Positions 1-10,600 of a stretch of DNA of 64,000 nucleotides are shown here, piece by piece; position 1 is the first letter of the stretch; every line of letters starts with the position of its first letter. A model generated the notes under the pieces. That model searched no databases, was not told where the DNA came from, and saw only the letters and a program-made list of their open reading frames with translations. Made by a program: the position numbers and the translations under genes. Location: NCBI GenBank assembly GCA_016716665.1, contig JADJVH010000009.1:1-64000 (forward strand), written 5' to 3'. The stretch is from Candidatus Opimibacter iunctus (GTDB lineage Bacteria > Bacteroidota > Bacteroidia > Chitinophagales > Saprospiraceae).

Positions 1-487
1 GCCATTCACTGAAAGAGCCTGCATTGTTCCATTCCACTTTAAGGATCCGGCTACCTGCTGGTCCCTCCAGTTTATAACTCAGTGGAGATTGTGACTCACC
101 CGCAAGGTCACCACGATCGATCATATCCATTTCAAATGGAAATACGGCTGTGGCCACATCAGGCTCCGCAGTTGGTGAAGCAAGCAATGCACCAACGCCT
201 CCAAATTCAAGAGACGTGATTGTATTTCCGTTGAGTTCAAACGCAAAGCCAATCGGAATGGAATAGGTAGGATCGTCCCATAGCTCACCATTGTTGATCG
301 AAACACCACCGGTCAGATCTTCATACGGCTCCGACAAGGTAGTAAGCGAATACAAAAAGACACTTGATGATCTGGCTGATCCGTGCACAGGCCCAAGCAA
401 CCCCTTGTTTTCTTTAGCTGGCGCCTGCCCGGATACATGGAAAGCCATGAGGCTGCTGAGCAACAGGAGTAAATAACTTTTTCTCAT
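1..487 (-). CDS. Secreted protein, N-terminal part only (runs off window)
   Basis: An open frame runs from the ATG at 487 to the left edge with no stop; 162 residues are visible. It opens with a signal peptide: MRKSY, then a run of Leu, then a cleavage region ending VSGQA. The mature part has an FxYSL stretch and a segment that reads like a beta-sandwich (GFAFELNGNTITSLEFGG). In Bacteroidota such sequences often begin large T9SS-exported proteins, but the C-terminus that would show this lies outside the window. Function is not recognised. The start is chosen because the signal peptide follows it directly. Confidence 0.75.
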   Translation of the reverse strand, partial: MRKSYLLLLLSSLMAFHVSGQAPAKENKGLLGPVHGSARSSSVFLYSLTTLSEPYEDLTGGVSINNGELWDDPTYSIPIGFAFELNGNTITSLEFGGVGALLASPTAEPDVATAVFPFEMDMIDRGDLAGESQSPLSYKLEGPAGSRILKVEWNNAGSFSEW

Positions 488-807
488 AAAACAGTTTTTG
501 GTTTTTTAAAATTGTTTTCAAATCAAAGCAATACCATAATATCGGATTTGCTTTCATCAGATTGAACTGCAACAGCATTGCAGCCGGGATGATCACACAT
601 TCCGTCGTATGCATCAATGCCTAAGGACTACCCTTAGCTTAATGGATCTGAGGAAAATGATCTCTTAAAGGTAAATTTTATTCAGGATGGCAGATAAGCC
701 CTAAATGGGATTTAAGGAAATTTTATGACTATGGCCTGGCAACTAACAGTTAATACTCCGTCAGTAGGCTTATCCGGCTCCTTTCTATGATAAATTTTGG
801 ATTACGA
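488..807. other. Intergenic, nothing recognised
   Basis: About 320 bases between two minus-strand genes. It should contain the promoter of the secreted protein starting at 487. I see no repeat, no strong hairpin and no convincing small ORF. Confidence 0.4.
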
Positions 808-1254
808 TTATATCGCTACCTGGGGAATAGATTTTTGTTTTTTCAACTGAAGCTTTGCCACCTTTGGGTCAACATGCACTGTGTCATGCTCAAAATCCAG
901 TTTGATGCGCCATTTCTGCATCGTCGCTGCACCTATGACCGCTTCCTCACTTAGTCCGGGCACAACCAGGAATTCGTCAGATAGCAAGACATCCTCAAGG
1001 TAAAAGTCAAGAGATACCCGCTCACTGATTTCAATAAAATGTCCTTCTGAGGCTGTATACACATTTCGTTTTCGACCCAGCTTCACCGGCAATTCAAGCT
1101 TGTCCAGGAAATCCGGATTGATACAGGATAGATTAGCCCCACTATCAAAGAGGGAATATAGTCTTGCCTCTCCCAAGGGAGCCGGCAAAAAGAAGTGGAA
1201 GTTTGATGACGGACATATGGATAAGGTTTTGTACAAAAATAGGGCACTGTCCAC
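808..1254 (-). CDS. Retropepsin-like (clan AA) aspartyl protease domain protein
   Basis: A 148-residue protein dominated by one aspartic protease fold. The active-site signature LFDSGANLSCI lies near residues 35-45, followed by the hydrophobic strands and the second conserved block (EEAVIGAATM, about 104-113) typical of retroviral-like single-domain pepsins. Such proteins act as homodimers. There is no signal peptide. The only start I find in the frame is GTG at 1254, with an in-frame stop eight codons upstream. The C-terminus (KLQLKKQKSIPQVAI) is basic. The natural substrate is unknown. Some bacterial homologues are antitoxin-like or stand alone. Retroelement origin is unlikely because no reverse transcriptase or integrase is nearby. 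Confidence 0.65.
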   Translation of the reverse strand: MDSALFLYKTLSICPSSNFHFFLPAPLGEARLYSLFDSGANLSCINPDFLDKLELPVKLGRKRNVYTASEGHFIEISERVSLDFYLEDVLLSDEFLVVPGLSEEAVIGAATMQKWRIKLDFEHDTVHVDPKVAKLQLKKQKSIPQVAI

Positions 1255-1301
1255 AAATAGCCCGTTGGTATCCGTTTACTTACGTTTAATTTTAGAATGG
1301 C

Positions 1302-2217
1302 TCACTCTTCAACAGCAGGAACCGCATGCACCTGAGCTTTACTCAATGCCCTGTTGACAATGTACACACCTGCCAGTGTAACAAGCGATCCACTGATGAT
1401 CAATACGGTCAATGGTTCACCGGTAAAAAGACTCCCGGCCAACACAGCCACTAATGGATTGATATAGGCATACACAGACACAAGGCTGGTAGGCAGCTTT
1501 TGCAATGCATATAGATAAGCTAACAAACGCAATGATCGAACTCACCACCACCAGGAATAATATCGCAGTCCAGGTGTAGAGTTTTATTTCAGCCATCGGA
1601 ATGACCTGTCCACTCAATTGTGCGAGGAGTGTAACCACCAATCCGGAGATCAGCATCTGCCAGCCTATGCTGTGATATGGATTGAAATCGATGGCAAATT
1701 CCTTGGTATAGATGGTCCCAAATGCCCACGAAAGCGAAGCGATCAGTCCAAGGAGAATACCACCCAGAAAAGAAAGGTTAAATAGTTCATGCAGATGTTC
1801 ATAGAAAACGATACAAACACCGGAGAAGCCGATCAATATTCCGATCCAGGCCAATCTGGGCATCCGGTTTCCACCCCGGGCAGCTAAAATAATTACGAGC
1901 CATAAGGGAAATATCGCACCCATAATAGCACTAAGCCCGGCAGTAGTCAGTTTCACGCCCCACGATGCCAGCCCATTGCTGATCATAAAATTGAGCAAGG
2001 ACAACAGGAGGATCGGATACCACTCTTTCTTCCTCGGCAACTTGTATCCCCTCACCATAAAAAACAAGACATACGCGAATCCAGCAAGGGTCTGCCGGAT
2101 GCCTACCATCTGAAACGTTGGCATATACTTCACTGCCTCCTTAGTCCCAACCCAGGATACTCCCCAGACCAGGCAAACTACAACTAGTGCGAAATATGCT
2201 TTACGTTCTGTTCCCAT
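1302..2217 (-). CDS. EamA/DMT-family inner-membrane transporter, frameshifted
   Basis: A drug/metabolite-transporter (EamA, RhaT-like) protein with two five-helix halves. The first part (from ATG 2217) carries VVCLVWGVSWVGTKEAVKYM and the first EamA repeat. The second repeat runs to SSIIAFV, then leaves frame. The remaining helices (AYLYALQKLPTSLVSVYAY to the end at 1302) continue in the next frame. One extra base near 1521 (GTTAGCTTAT, expected GTTGCTTAT) explains the break; removing it restores about 305 residues, the usual family length. Substrate cannot be read from sequence; members export amino acids, nucleosides or other metabolites. It is either a sequencing indel or a recent pseudogene. 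Confidence 0.8.
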
Positions 2218-2333
2218 TGGTTATGCGGGGCAAAGGTGGTGAATTTTGCATGATTGTAAGACGGTAAGACAGTGAGAAAGTAAGAGGTGTGGGTATGTGA
2301 GTCTGAGCAAAGCCATGAGCCGAAAGTTTTCAT

Positions 2334-2526
2334 TTGAGTGTTGGTAATAATTCAAACATCACATCTCACGTCTCACGATTCACGTCTCACGCGTTGTTTC
2401 TGGTTGCTGAGCGTAGTCGAAGCATCACTTTTCATGCTCTGCTCTCAACACACCATTTTTCACTCTTCACTTTTCATGCTCTTCACTCCTCACACCACTT
2501 TTCATTTTTCTTTTTTCGTTTTTCAC
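2334..2526. repeat. Low-complexity pyrimidine-rich spacer
   Basis: Degenerate short repeats of the type TCACGTCTCACGATTCACG and CACTCTTCACTTTTCATGCT. They include one copy of the phrase GGTTGCTGAGCGTAGTCGAA that recurs near 23340 and 23400. Overlapping ORFs here are compositional artefacts. Confidence 0.6.
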
Positions 2527-3744
2527 TTAGTAGCCTTTCATCCGGACCCAAAGCCTCCGGAAAAGTTCTCCAATCTGTGCCTGTGGTGGCTCACGGTTTT
2601 CAGTAAACGTGTATACCCCGTTTTCTTTTTTTGCCTTAAAATTAAAGACCAGGTCACGCTGATCTCTTAAGGTATCCGTCATGCCGCCATAACGCAGGTC
2701 GACCAGATATATAACAGAATCCGTCGGGAAGGAAGCAAGATATCCATCCGAAAACCACTCCAGCGTCTGATACTCAGGGTTGGTCCCTAGAAGCAGCCTG
2801 ATCGAATCATTTTTTGGAAAGACATTGAGATAGTGCAGGTTTGGATCGCTGTCAAAGATGGAGTATTGCCCGACATAATAATTTCCCTTGTCCTCCGCGA
2901 CACATGCCCACAGCAGATTGTTGAAGATGGTCGGTGTAGACCGACTTCGTATCGCATCGATATGGCGATGCTCCAGGGCTTTGTCAAACACTTGGTCGAC
3001 ATAACATTTATTGACGATCGTCAGGAGCATATACAAGCTGCTGATACCGATGCCTATCCAGTTGACGATAGCCCTCCTCCTGCTGTTTCGGCTGATCGTA
3101 GATACAATGATCATGCAGACCAGGAAAGGCACAGTATACAATGGATCGACAACAGAGATATTGTTGAAGGCCACACGGTAATTGGAAAAGGGCTGGAAGA
3201 TCTGTGTCCCAAAAGCTGTAAAGCAATCCAGGAGCCAATGGGTAAAGAAAGCCAGGAAAAACAGCCAGTACCACTGGCCAAAAGTGGCCTTGGGTTCATC
3301 CAGTTCTTTGACCATGTAGTGGTGATATAGCCTCATCAGGAGGAATACTGCTCCAAGAATGGTAATGATGAGAAACCACCAGAGCGGATAGCCATCATGA
3401 CTCACGAGATAATTGATCCCAAAGGTGATTCCGGCAAGGATGGCCACATTGAGGACGGTGATGAGTCCTTTGTAAAATTTGGTCTTGTGAAACCTGCTGT
3501 CATACAACTTGAAGATCAATCCGCCAAAGACCAGTGGTGCTACTACTGAAAAGAAGATGGAATGGCTGATGCTCCGATGGAAGGCCAGTGCCTGGATATC
3601 ATCCATAAACGGGTTGGCAAAGACATCCAGGTCTGGAATGGTCCCCCCGATAGCCCCCCAGATCAGGGCCCGGTTACCGATTTTACGGCCAAGGGCGATT
3701 TCGCCTACGGCCGCTCCCAGTACAATCTGCGTCAGTGAATCCAT
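2527..3744 (-). CDS. YdjM/YbcI-type membrane-bound metal-dependent hydrolase
   Basis: A 405-residue membrane protein of the YdjM family (LexA-regulated inner-membrane protein in E. coli; hydrolase activity is predicted, not proven). The N-terminus MDSLTQIVLGAAVGEIALG is the family hallmark, followed by a conserved Gly/Asp stretch (GGTIPDLDVF), a His motif FHRSISHS, a second HH pair in the LYHHYM segment, and FFTHWLLDCFTAFGTQ. About six to seven hydrophobic segments fill the first 260 residues. The C-terminal 150 residues are soluble and typical of Bacteroidota members. I chose the ATG at 3744 over one nine bases upstream because the family motif begins there. Confidence 0.8.
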   Translation of the reverse strand: MDSLTQIVLGAAVGEIALGRKIGNRALIWGAIGGTIPDLDVFANPFMDDIQALAFHRSISHSIFFSVVAPLVFGGLIFKLYDSRFHKTKFYKGLITVLNVAILAGITFGINYLVSHDGYPLWWFLIITILGAVFLLMRLYHHYMVKELDEPKATFGQWYWLFFLAFFTHWLLDCFTAFGTQIFQPFSNYRVAFNNISVVDPLYTVPFLVCMIIVSTISRNSRRRAIVNWIGIGISSLYMLLTIVNKCYVDQVFDKALEHRHIDAIRSRSTPTIFNNLLWACVAEDKGNYYVGQYSIFDSDPNLHYLNVFPKNDSIRLLLGTNPEYQTLEWFSDGYLASFPTDSVIYLVDLRYGGMTDTLRDQRDLVFNFKAKKENGVYTFTENREPPQAQIGELFRRLWVRMKGY

Positions 3745-3891
3745 GAGGTGCAAATGTAAGGTTAGTTACCACAACCTTCCTTGTCTTCAATTTGACCGTG
3801 AAATTGAATATTTTGCAGCCCGTAAGCCGCGGAAATGGCAGGTTGCAATCATTTTCCGCTCTTTTTTGTTTAATTCGTATACATCCTGGAT

Positions 3892-4422
3892 ATGAGAGTT
3901 TTATTGATCATTATTTGTTTTATCCCTGCATTGGTCGTTGGTCAAGGCACTTCATCAACCTGGCAAGGATATACCTTTGGGTCACCAGCACTATCTGTCA
4001 GGTTGCCTGGCGCGCCGTTGCCTCAGGAAGTCAATCTGCCTCCGCATGTGATCCCCCATATCAAGACCTACATTTCCGCCTATCTCCGTCAGGAATCCAA
4101 TGACTATGTCATCACCCTGATGCATGTCGAGTACAGCAACGATGTACCCGCGGATGCCAAAGGTGCCCTCGACGGCACCAATGGGCAGTGGGAGACCACG
4201 GGCTCCAAAGTTGCGGTACTCACTACGACCAGTAATAAAGTGTCCGGCAAGTACTCCATGCAGCAGCGCGGTAAACTCATCATGGGCGGCCAGGAACACG
4301 ACTTCACAGATATCGTCATCACCGAAGGCTCCAAGCTATGGCAGGTGATCGTGATGGCCCGCGCCAATAATGCAGAGATGAAAACACTGATGCAAAAGGT
4401 GGTGGATTCGATTACCTTCTGA
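3892..4422 (+). CDS. Small secreted protein, function unknown
   Basis: A 176-residue protein with a clear signal peptide (MRVLLIIICFIPALVVGQG). The mature part is short-strand, beta-rich and ends in a region typical of periplasmic proteins of unknown function: VITLMHVEYSND, then an SGKYSMQQRGKLIMGGQEHDF strand pair, then WQVIVMARANNAEMKTLMQK and a final helix before DSITF. It converges with the giant surface protein gene, with a palindromic terminator between them. I do not recognise a named family. Confidence 0.7.
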   Translation: MRVLLIIICFIPALVVGQGTSSTWQGYTFGSPALSVRLPGAPLPQEVNLPPHVIPHIKTYISAYLRQESNDYVITLMHVEYSNDVPADAKGALDGTNGQWETTGSKVAVLTTTSNKVSGKYSMQQRGKLIMGGQEHDFTDIVITEGSKLWQVIVMARANNAEMKTLMQKVVDSITF

Positions 4423-4491
4423 TAATCTATGTGGTTAAAAAAGTAGAGACCAGCGAACATCAATTGAGTAATCGACAATCCTCATGGTTAT

Positions 4492-4527
4492 AAAAGTAGA
4501 GACGCGATTAATCGCGTCTCTACTTTT
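4492..4527. terminator. Perfect 36-base palindrome, likely bidirectional terminator
   Basis: Arms AAAAGTAGAGACGCGATT and its exact complement, with no loop bases, flanked by T runs on both sides. It lies between two convergent genes, where a bidirectional terminator is expected. An identical palindrome occurs at 56807-56842, and half-copies lie at 4434-4450 and about 4568-4580. Confidence 0.75.
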
Positions 4528-4613
4528 TTATAACATGCGTGATCATTGATCTGATTTTCGTGCATACGCGTCTCTATTTTTGTAACGTGCGAGATCATCA
4601 CACTTTTTTAAAA

Positions 4614-7600
4614 TCACCTTATCTTCATAAACCTCCTGATCCACTGATTATCCGCAGAAGTGATACGCATCGTATAAATCCCTTCTGTAAATGATCCCAC
4701 TGGCAGATTCAGGATTTCTCCCTTTTCCCCATGCGTGGTGATATCCATCAATTCTCTACCACTCATATCATAGACCTCAACCCGTAAGGTCGGATGATCT
4801 TGCCTCAATTGCAGATGCAGATCACTGCCAGTTGGATTCGGATATATGATCGGTGGCGCACCAGGAGGGAAGATGGTGACCTGCTTTTGTATTTTAAGCT
4901 TACACTCTTCCGTCGGGGTGCTGCGGTAGACAATCATACATACCTCATATTCACCAGGACCAGGAAAGGTATGGGTGACACTTTGATTCCCATATGTTGT
5001 CACAGCAGTATTATCTGGCTGGAAGATCCAGACGACACGGTCACAGTCTTCATTGAGATGACCCGCCGGGGAGAAGATCACAGTGTTGCCTCCCGGACTG
5101 AAGTTACAGGTGATGCCTTTGTCGACTTCCTTGTAGAACTCAGGATCACACTCGCATGGTTTTTCATTATTACCACAATCAGGAAGTACAAAGCAGACTT
5201 TGAAGGCACAACAATTTGTATGTGCCTCCGTATGGCCCTCAGTATGCAGTGTAATAAATACGCACACGGTATCTCCGGCATTTCCCGGATCACCGATAGT
5301 CATGGTGATAGGCCCATATGATCCTCCCGGCAGCAGTAGTCCGGTACTGATGGACTGGTTGTAGGCTGCATACGCAGGGTCCTCAAAGGAGATGTAAGCT
5401 GAACCGACAGTGTAAGGCGTATTGTTGGTGATGCTGCCATCAATGATCCACTGTCCACTGGTATCACAATAGATGACCGGATCAAAGGTCCCGCAATCAC
5501 TGCACGTCACTTCAATCGTATCCCTGCATACCACCACTGTGCCATGCATCCATTTGATTTCTAATTCTGTGACAGGGATATCTCCCCCTTGCACACATAT
5601 CGTCGGAAGGGTGACAGGACCAATCGGGATAAATGGATCATCAGGATTTTCAGGATCAGTATAATTAAATGATGCTGTAGTTTCTGTCAGGCCATCGGTC
5701 CACCAATAGCTGCCCAGTTCATTGTCGGCAGTCATTGTACTACCAGGTGTGAGGATGCACACATCTATGCCATCGATCAGAAGTGAATCAAGGTAGTTGA
5801 CTACAGTGATATCGTAACAGCATGAATCCGTTTGTGTCTCAACCCTGATCACTTCAGCCACATAGACGCTGTCACAAGGATTACATCCAGGTATCTGTAT
5901 GCAATACATGGTGTCGAGTGTGCAACACAATGCCGCAGAATCAATCGCCGGATTGGTTTCATGCCCGGTGAGGTTATAGCAGAAAAATTGATTGGCAAAG
6001 TTTCCTCCTGACAAGGTGAAGACAAAGGTGCTGCATTGTCCGGGTAGCAAAGGCGTGGATAGATTGATGTTGCCCGGAGTCAAGATGATCCCTGAAGGAG
6101 AAAAGGTCGAGACATTGATAAACGAAATCGGATAAGGGTTGTAGGCCGGGTTACACAATTCCATCTGATAGACCACGACATCGAGATCACACCAGATGGA
6201 GTCATTGGCAAGGTAAAGGCATGGCGGCTCAGGATCACATTCGAGATACAAGGTGTCTTTGCACAGGACATTGTAACTGCTGTCAAACCACTGCACGATG
6301 AGTTCTATAGGACTGGTGTTGATATTTTTAAAACAGATATCAATAAAATCCGACAGTGTATCCATAGGTATCGAGTCTCCCGGCATAGTATTGACCAGGG
6401 TCACCGAATTAGATGTTGTTGAAAAAACGGATAGGAGTGGATCGACTGAAGCGATGTTTACAGTGAGATCAGCATCTGCTGTCATGATGCGTATCGCAGA
6501 CGCTGCACTGAGGGTATTGATGTAGGACAATCTCCAGCAACAACTATCATCAGTCGATGGGACTGGTTCGGCAGTGACGATCGTACTCGTATCGGTGCAG
6601 CAATCAATCACCATGATGATCAGGGAATCCGATGTAGCACTGCAACCAAAACTGGTCGTACCGGTCAGCGAATAACTTCCGTTCATCATCACAATCAGGT
6701 ATGGCAGGGTAGCACCCGGAATCGGAACACCATTCTTGTTCCATTGATACATGGCAAGCCCCGGCGGGCCACAGATGGTATCATTTTTACACATTGTATA
6801 GCATCCTACCGGTACCATGCATAGGTTGGGCAATGGATGAATGACAATGCTGGCTGTCGATGAACATCCCGTAGTCGTATCTACGGCAAGTACCGTGTAG
6901 GTGCCTGCATTGGAGACCACAATGCCAGTGCCTGTCGCCCCTGTACTCCAATGGTATTCGCAGTAGGGCAGGATAGGAGACACACTCAATACTTTTGGTG
7001 TGCCAGCGCAGGAATCCCCTGACATGATGATTATGGCTACAGGAGGTGAACTGGCAAGGCTGATGACCCACGGTGCTGACACGGTCGTGCATCCATTGGC
7101 ATCTGTGATCTGTACAAATACAGTATCCTGAAAGTTGTTACCACATACCATGAGCGTAGATTGTACTTCGCCTGGCAGTATATTCATTGCAGCATCAAGC
7201 CATTGATACATGTAGTTGAATCCGGTATTGGCCTGCAGGGTAATGCACATCGAGTCGCATATAAAATGACTTCCGCTGATGATGGCTGGAGGTGCCGCAA
7301 TTACCGTAATCACTACTGAGTCAGGCACTGCAGTGCATCCGTTGATGTCGGTCACAGTCACACCATATGTCCCTGATGTAGTGACCTGTATAATTTGTGT
7401 TGTAGCACCTGTATTCCACAAGTAGGAAGCAAAACCAGGATCTGCTGTAAGTGTTGCTGTATCCCCCTGGCATATGGTTGCCGAAGGGGCTATTGTAATA
7501 GGTCCAACGGTTGGAAGGGAATGGATCAGGATGCTTGAATTACCTGTAGCCGTGCAACCATTGTTGTCCACAAGAGTCAGCGATACAGGATAGGTGGCTC

Positions 7601-10600
7601 CGGCAAGGTATGCGTGCGATGGACTTTGTGATCCATTCGTACTCAAATCCCCAAACGTCCATAGATAGGACACAATCCCGGAGGTAGTGATCGGTGTATA
7701 TAATATGGGATCATTTACGCAGGCAGGATTAGGTGCCATCGAGAAACCCGGATTTGGATCTGCAGGAGCAATGACATTTTTAGTAAATGTTGACTGGCAT
7801 CCATTGGCTGTGGTCACAGTCAATGTCACTGTATATGTATTTCCGGCTGCATAGGTATGCGTGACAACCGGGCTTGGGCCTGAGGTAGTATTGAAGTCTC
7901 CAAAGGTCCACGCATAGTTAGTAATCACTTCTCCCGGCACAAACGTACTGATGTCGGTGAAGGTGAAGGTTCGGCACATGTTGGTGCAGGTAAATTTGGC
8001 GACTACAGGCACGACCACTTGTGTGGTGGCAAACACCGTGCATTCAGTTGGAGGAGGCGTAGTATTAGGCACAGTCGCTGACAAGGTCGCGAGATAGTAT
8101 CCTGCGGTTGAATAGGTATGCGTCGGATTGGAGATAGGACCAGTATAAGAATTGCCACCGGGGTCACCAAAATTCCAGAATGCAGGCGTGGCATTTATAT
8201 TATTGACCGTGAAGGTGACATTGTTGCATATAGGTGTATTGTTCATGTCAGCAATGGTCAATGTGTACGGCGCAGGATTACATCCACCACCACCACCGGC
8301 GATGCAAACTTGCTGGGTCACCGTGATGGTGTTGCTCTGCTGTGTGCAACCGGTAGTGATGTCTGTCACGACAACGAAATATGAAAAGGTACCTGCAACA
8401 TTGGTGTTGTTGTGCACAAATGGATTGCCGGTAGCCACAGGTGAGAAGTTGCAATACCATTGATAAGTATAATTTGGATTGGTCAATGCATACAGGGTTA
8501 CCGTCGCAGGTGTCGGTGGCGTGATGCACAATGTTAATGGATCAGGTGTGGAAATGGAGGCAACAGGGCCAGGTGCATTAAAGGCCTCATAACTGTCTAT
8601 TGCACTGCATCCATTTGCATCAGTGGTCGTCACCGTATACACTCCCGCTCCCGAAATGGAAATCGTCTGCGTGGTCATCGCATTGGACCAGAGATAAGAG
8701 GTAAATCCTGCTCCTGCATTGAGTGTAGCACTTACACTTGGACATAGTATGCCGGATTGGGTGATGACAGGTTGCACAGGTGCAGTGAGAGTGATGACTT
8801 TGGTGACAGGGGTGGTAATGCCACACAAGGTCACATCACAGGTAATGGTGACTGTCGATGGTGTATTGTTCCATTGGATATCAACACTATTGGTCCCTTG
8901 ATTGAGGACCACACTTCCCGCAGCCGGAGGATTGATGCTCCATAGATAGGTTGGCCCGGATGGTTGGGCAGGAGACAATGTATAGGTATCGACATCATTG
9001 ATACATCCATTAGGCCCCGTGATCAGGAGAGGGCCAGTCAATGTCTTTGGATTAACAGTCAATGTGATGGGTAGTGAACTACAACCGGGAGGATTGACTT
9101 GAAACTGGCTCAGTGAAAGTGAATACGGTCCGATAGCATTCCAGGTTACTGAAATCGGATTGCCTGTGAATGAAGATGGTGTTCCTCCTGTTACATTCCA
9201 CATGAATCCTGTGCCCGGAGTCGAACTATAGCCTGTATAGGAATAGGTATCTCCCGGACAAATACTGATTTCACCAACGATACTATCCGGAGGGGGCACC
9301 TGGATCACATGCACCGTGGCATACAAGGTATCGTTGCAGAAAGGATTAGGCGCATTTGGATAGACTGACACTGTATAGAAGCCAGGGTTGGGCCAGGTCA
9401 CACTGATAATGTTTGGTCCTACAATAGGGAATGGACTGATCAGCGGACTGATATTCCACGTAAATCCATTGGCGGCTGTTGTATCCGTTTGAAAAAAAGA
9501 TGTGCTGCCTACACAAACTGTAGGTGGAGTAGGTAGTAATGCATAGTCAGGCTTGATATTGACTTTGAGCGATGACATGCCATGGCAATCTCCCCCTCCA
9601 TGCTCAGGCAGGTTGCCGAGAAACTTACTATAGTAATCTACCATGATCATCCCCATTGGCCCTGAACCCCATTGTATGGTGACTGTATTGGATATACTAT
9701 CTGTTGAAACGATGGTGCCACCCATCACCGTCCAATTGTATTGCACGCTCATCCATTTGGGCAAGGTATAGGTAGCTGATGCATGCGCACAAACCACTGT
9801 CGGCCCGGACATGACAGCATTGGAATCAATGATCGGGACTACGGCAGATACAGGTTGAAGGCAATAATTCCCAGTGCAGTTACTCAATTGTAGTGTCACT
9901 ACACCATATGGTCCCTGGCCCCAGGCAAGGCATATAGTATCATTGCCCTGACCGGTAAAGGGCACCGGTACATTATTAGCATCCACGACAGTCCACGTAT
10001 AATTACAACCTGTAGCTGTAGTCCAGTAGCACGATGAATCTCCTTCACAGAGTGTGGAGATCCATAAGATGTCAGGCCCTTCCAGATCATCAACTGTAAT
10101 ATCTACCGATACTGAATCTGTGCAACAACACAGCGGATTGCCATTTGGGTCATAATTGGTCTGCATGACATAAAGCGTGACCGTAAAGACACCCGGAGTC
10201 ATATAGATATGTGTTGGCGAAAATGCAGATGAATTGTTGCCATCCCCAAAATCCCAATAGAAACTTGTGCCGCCTATGCTGTTGTTCATAAAACTCAGTG
10301 GTGACTTGAGACACACGTTTAGTGAGAAAGGCGTAAAGGCGGCTGTGGGCCCGTTGAGGATATTGACACAATACATATAAGTCTGCACGTTAGTGCCATT
10401 GGTCACCGTGAGTGTGATCATGCCACTCCCTGCATTACCCCAGGTGACATCGATGATGCCGGAATCTACTACAGTATAGGTTCCGCCATTCACAATCCAG
10501 CTATACATATTCCCAAGGGTGTGATTATAGAAGTAAGTCGCAGTGCTGTTTTCACATGCATTGAAGGTGACTTTTGGAACAGGTCCACCGGTGTTTGAAC

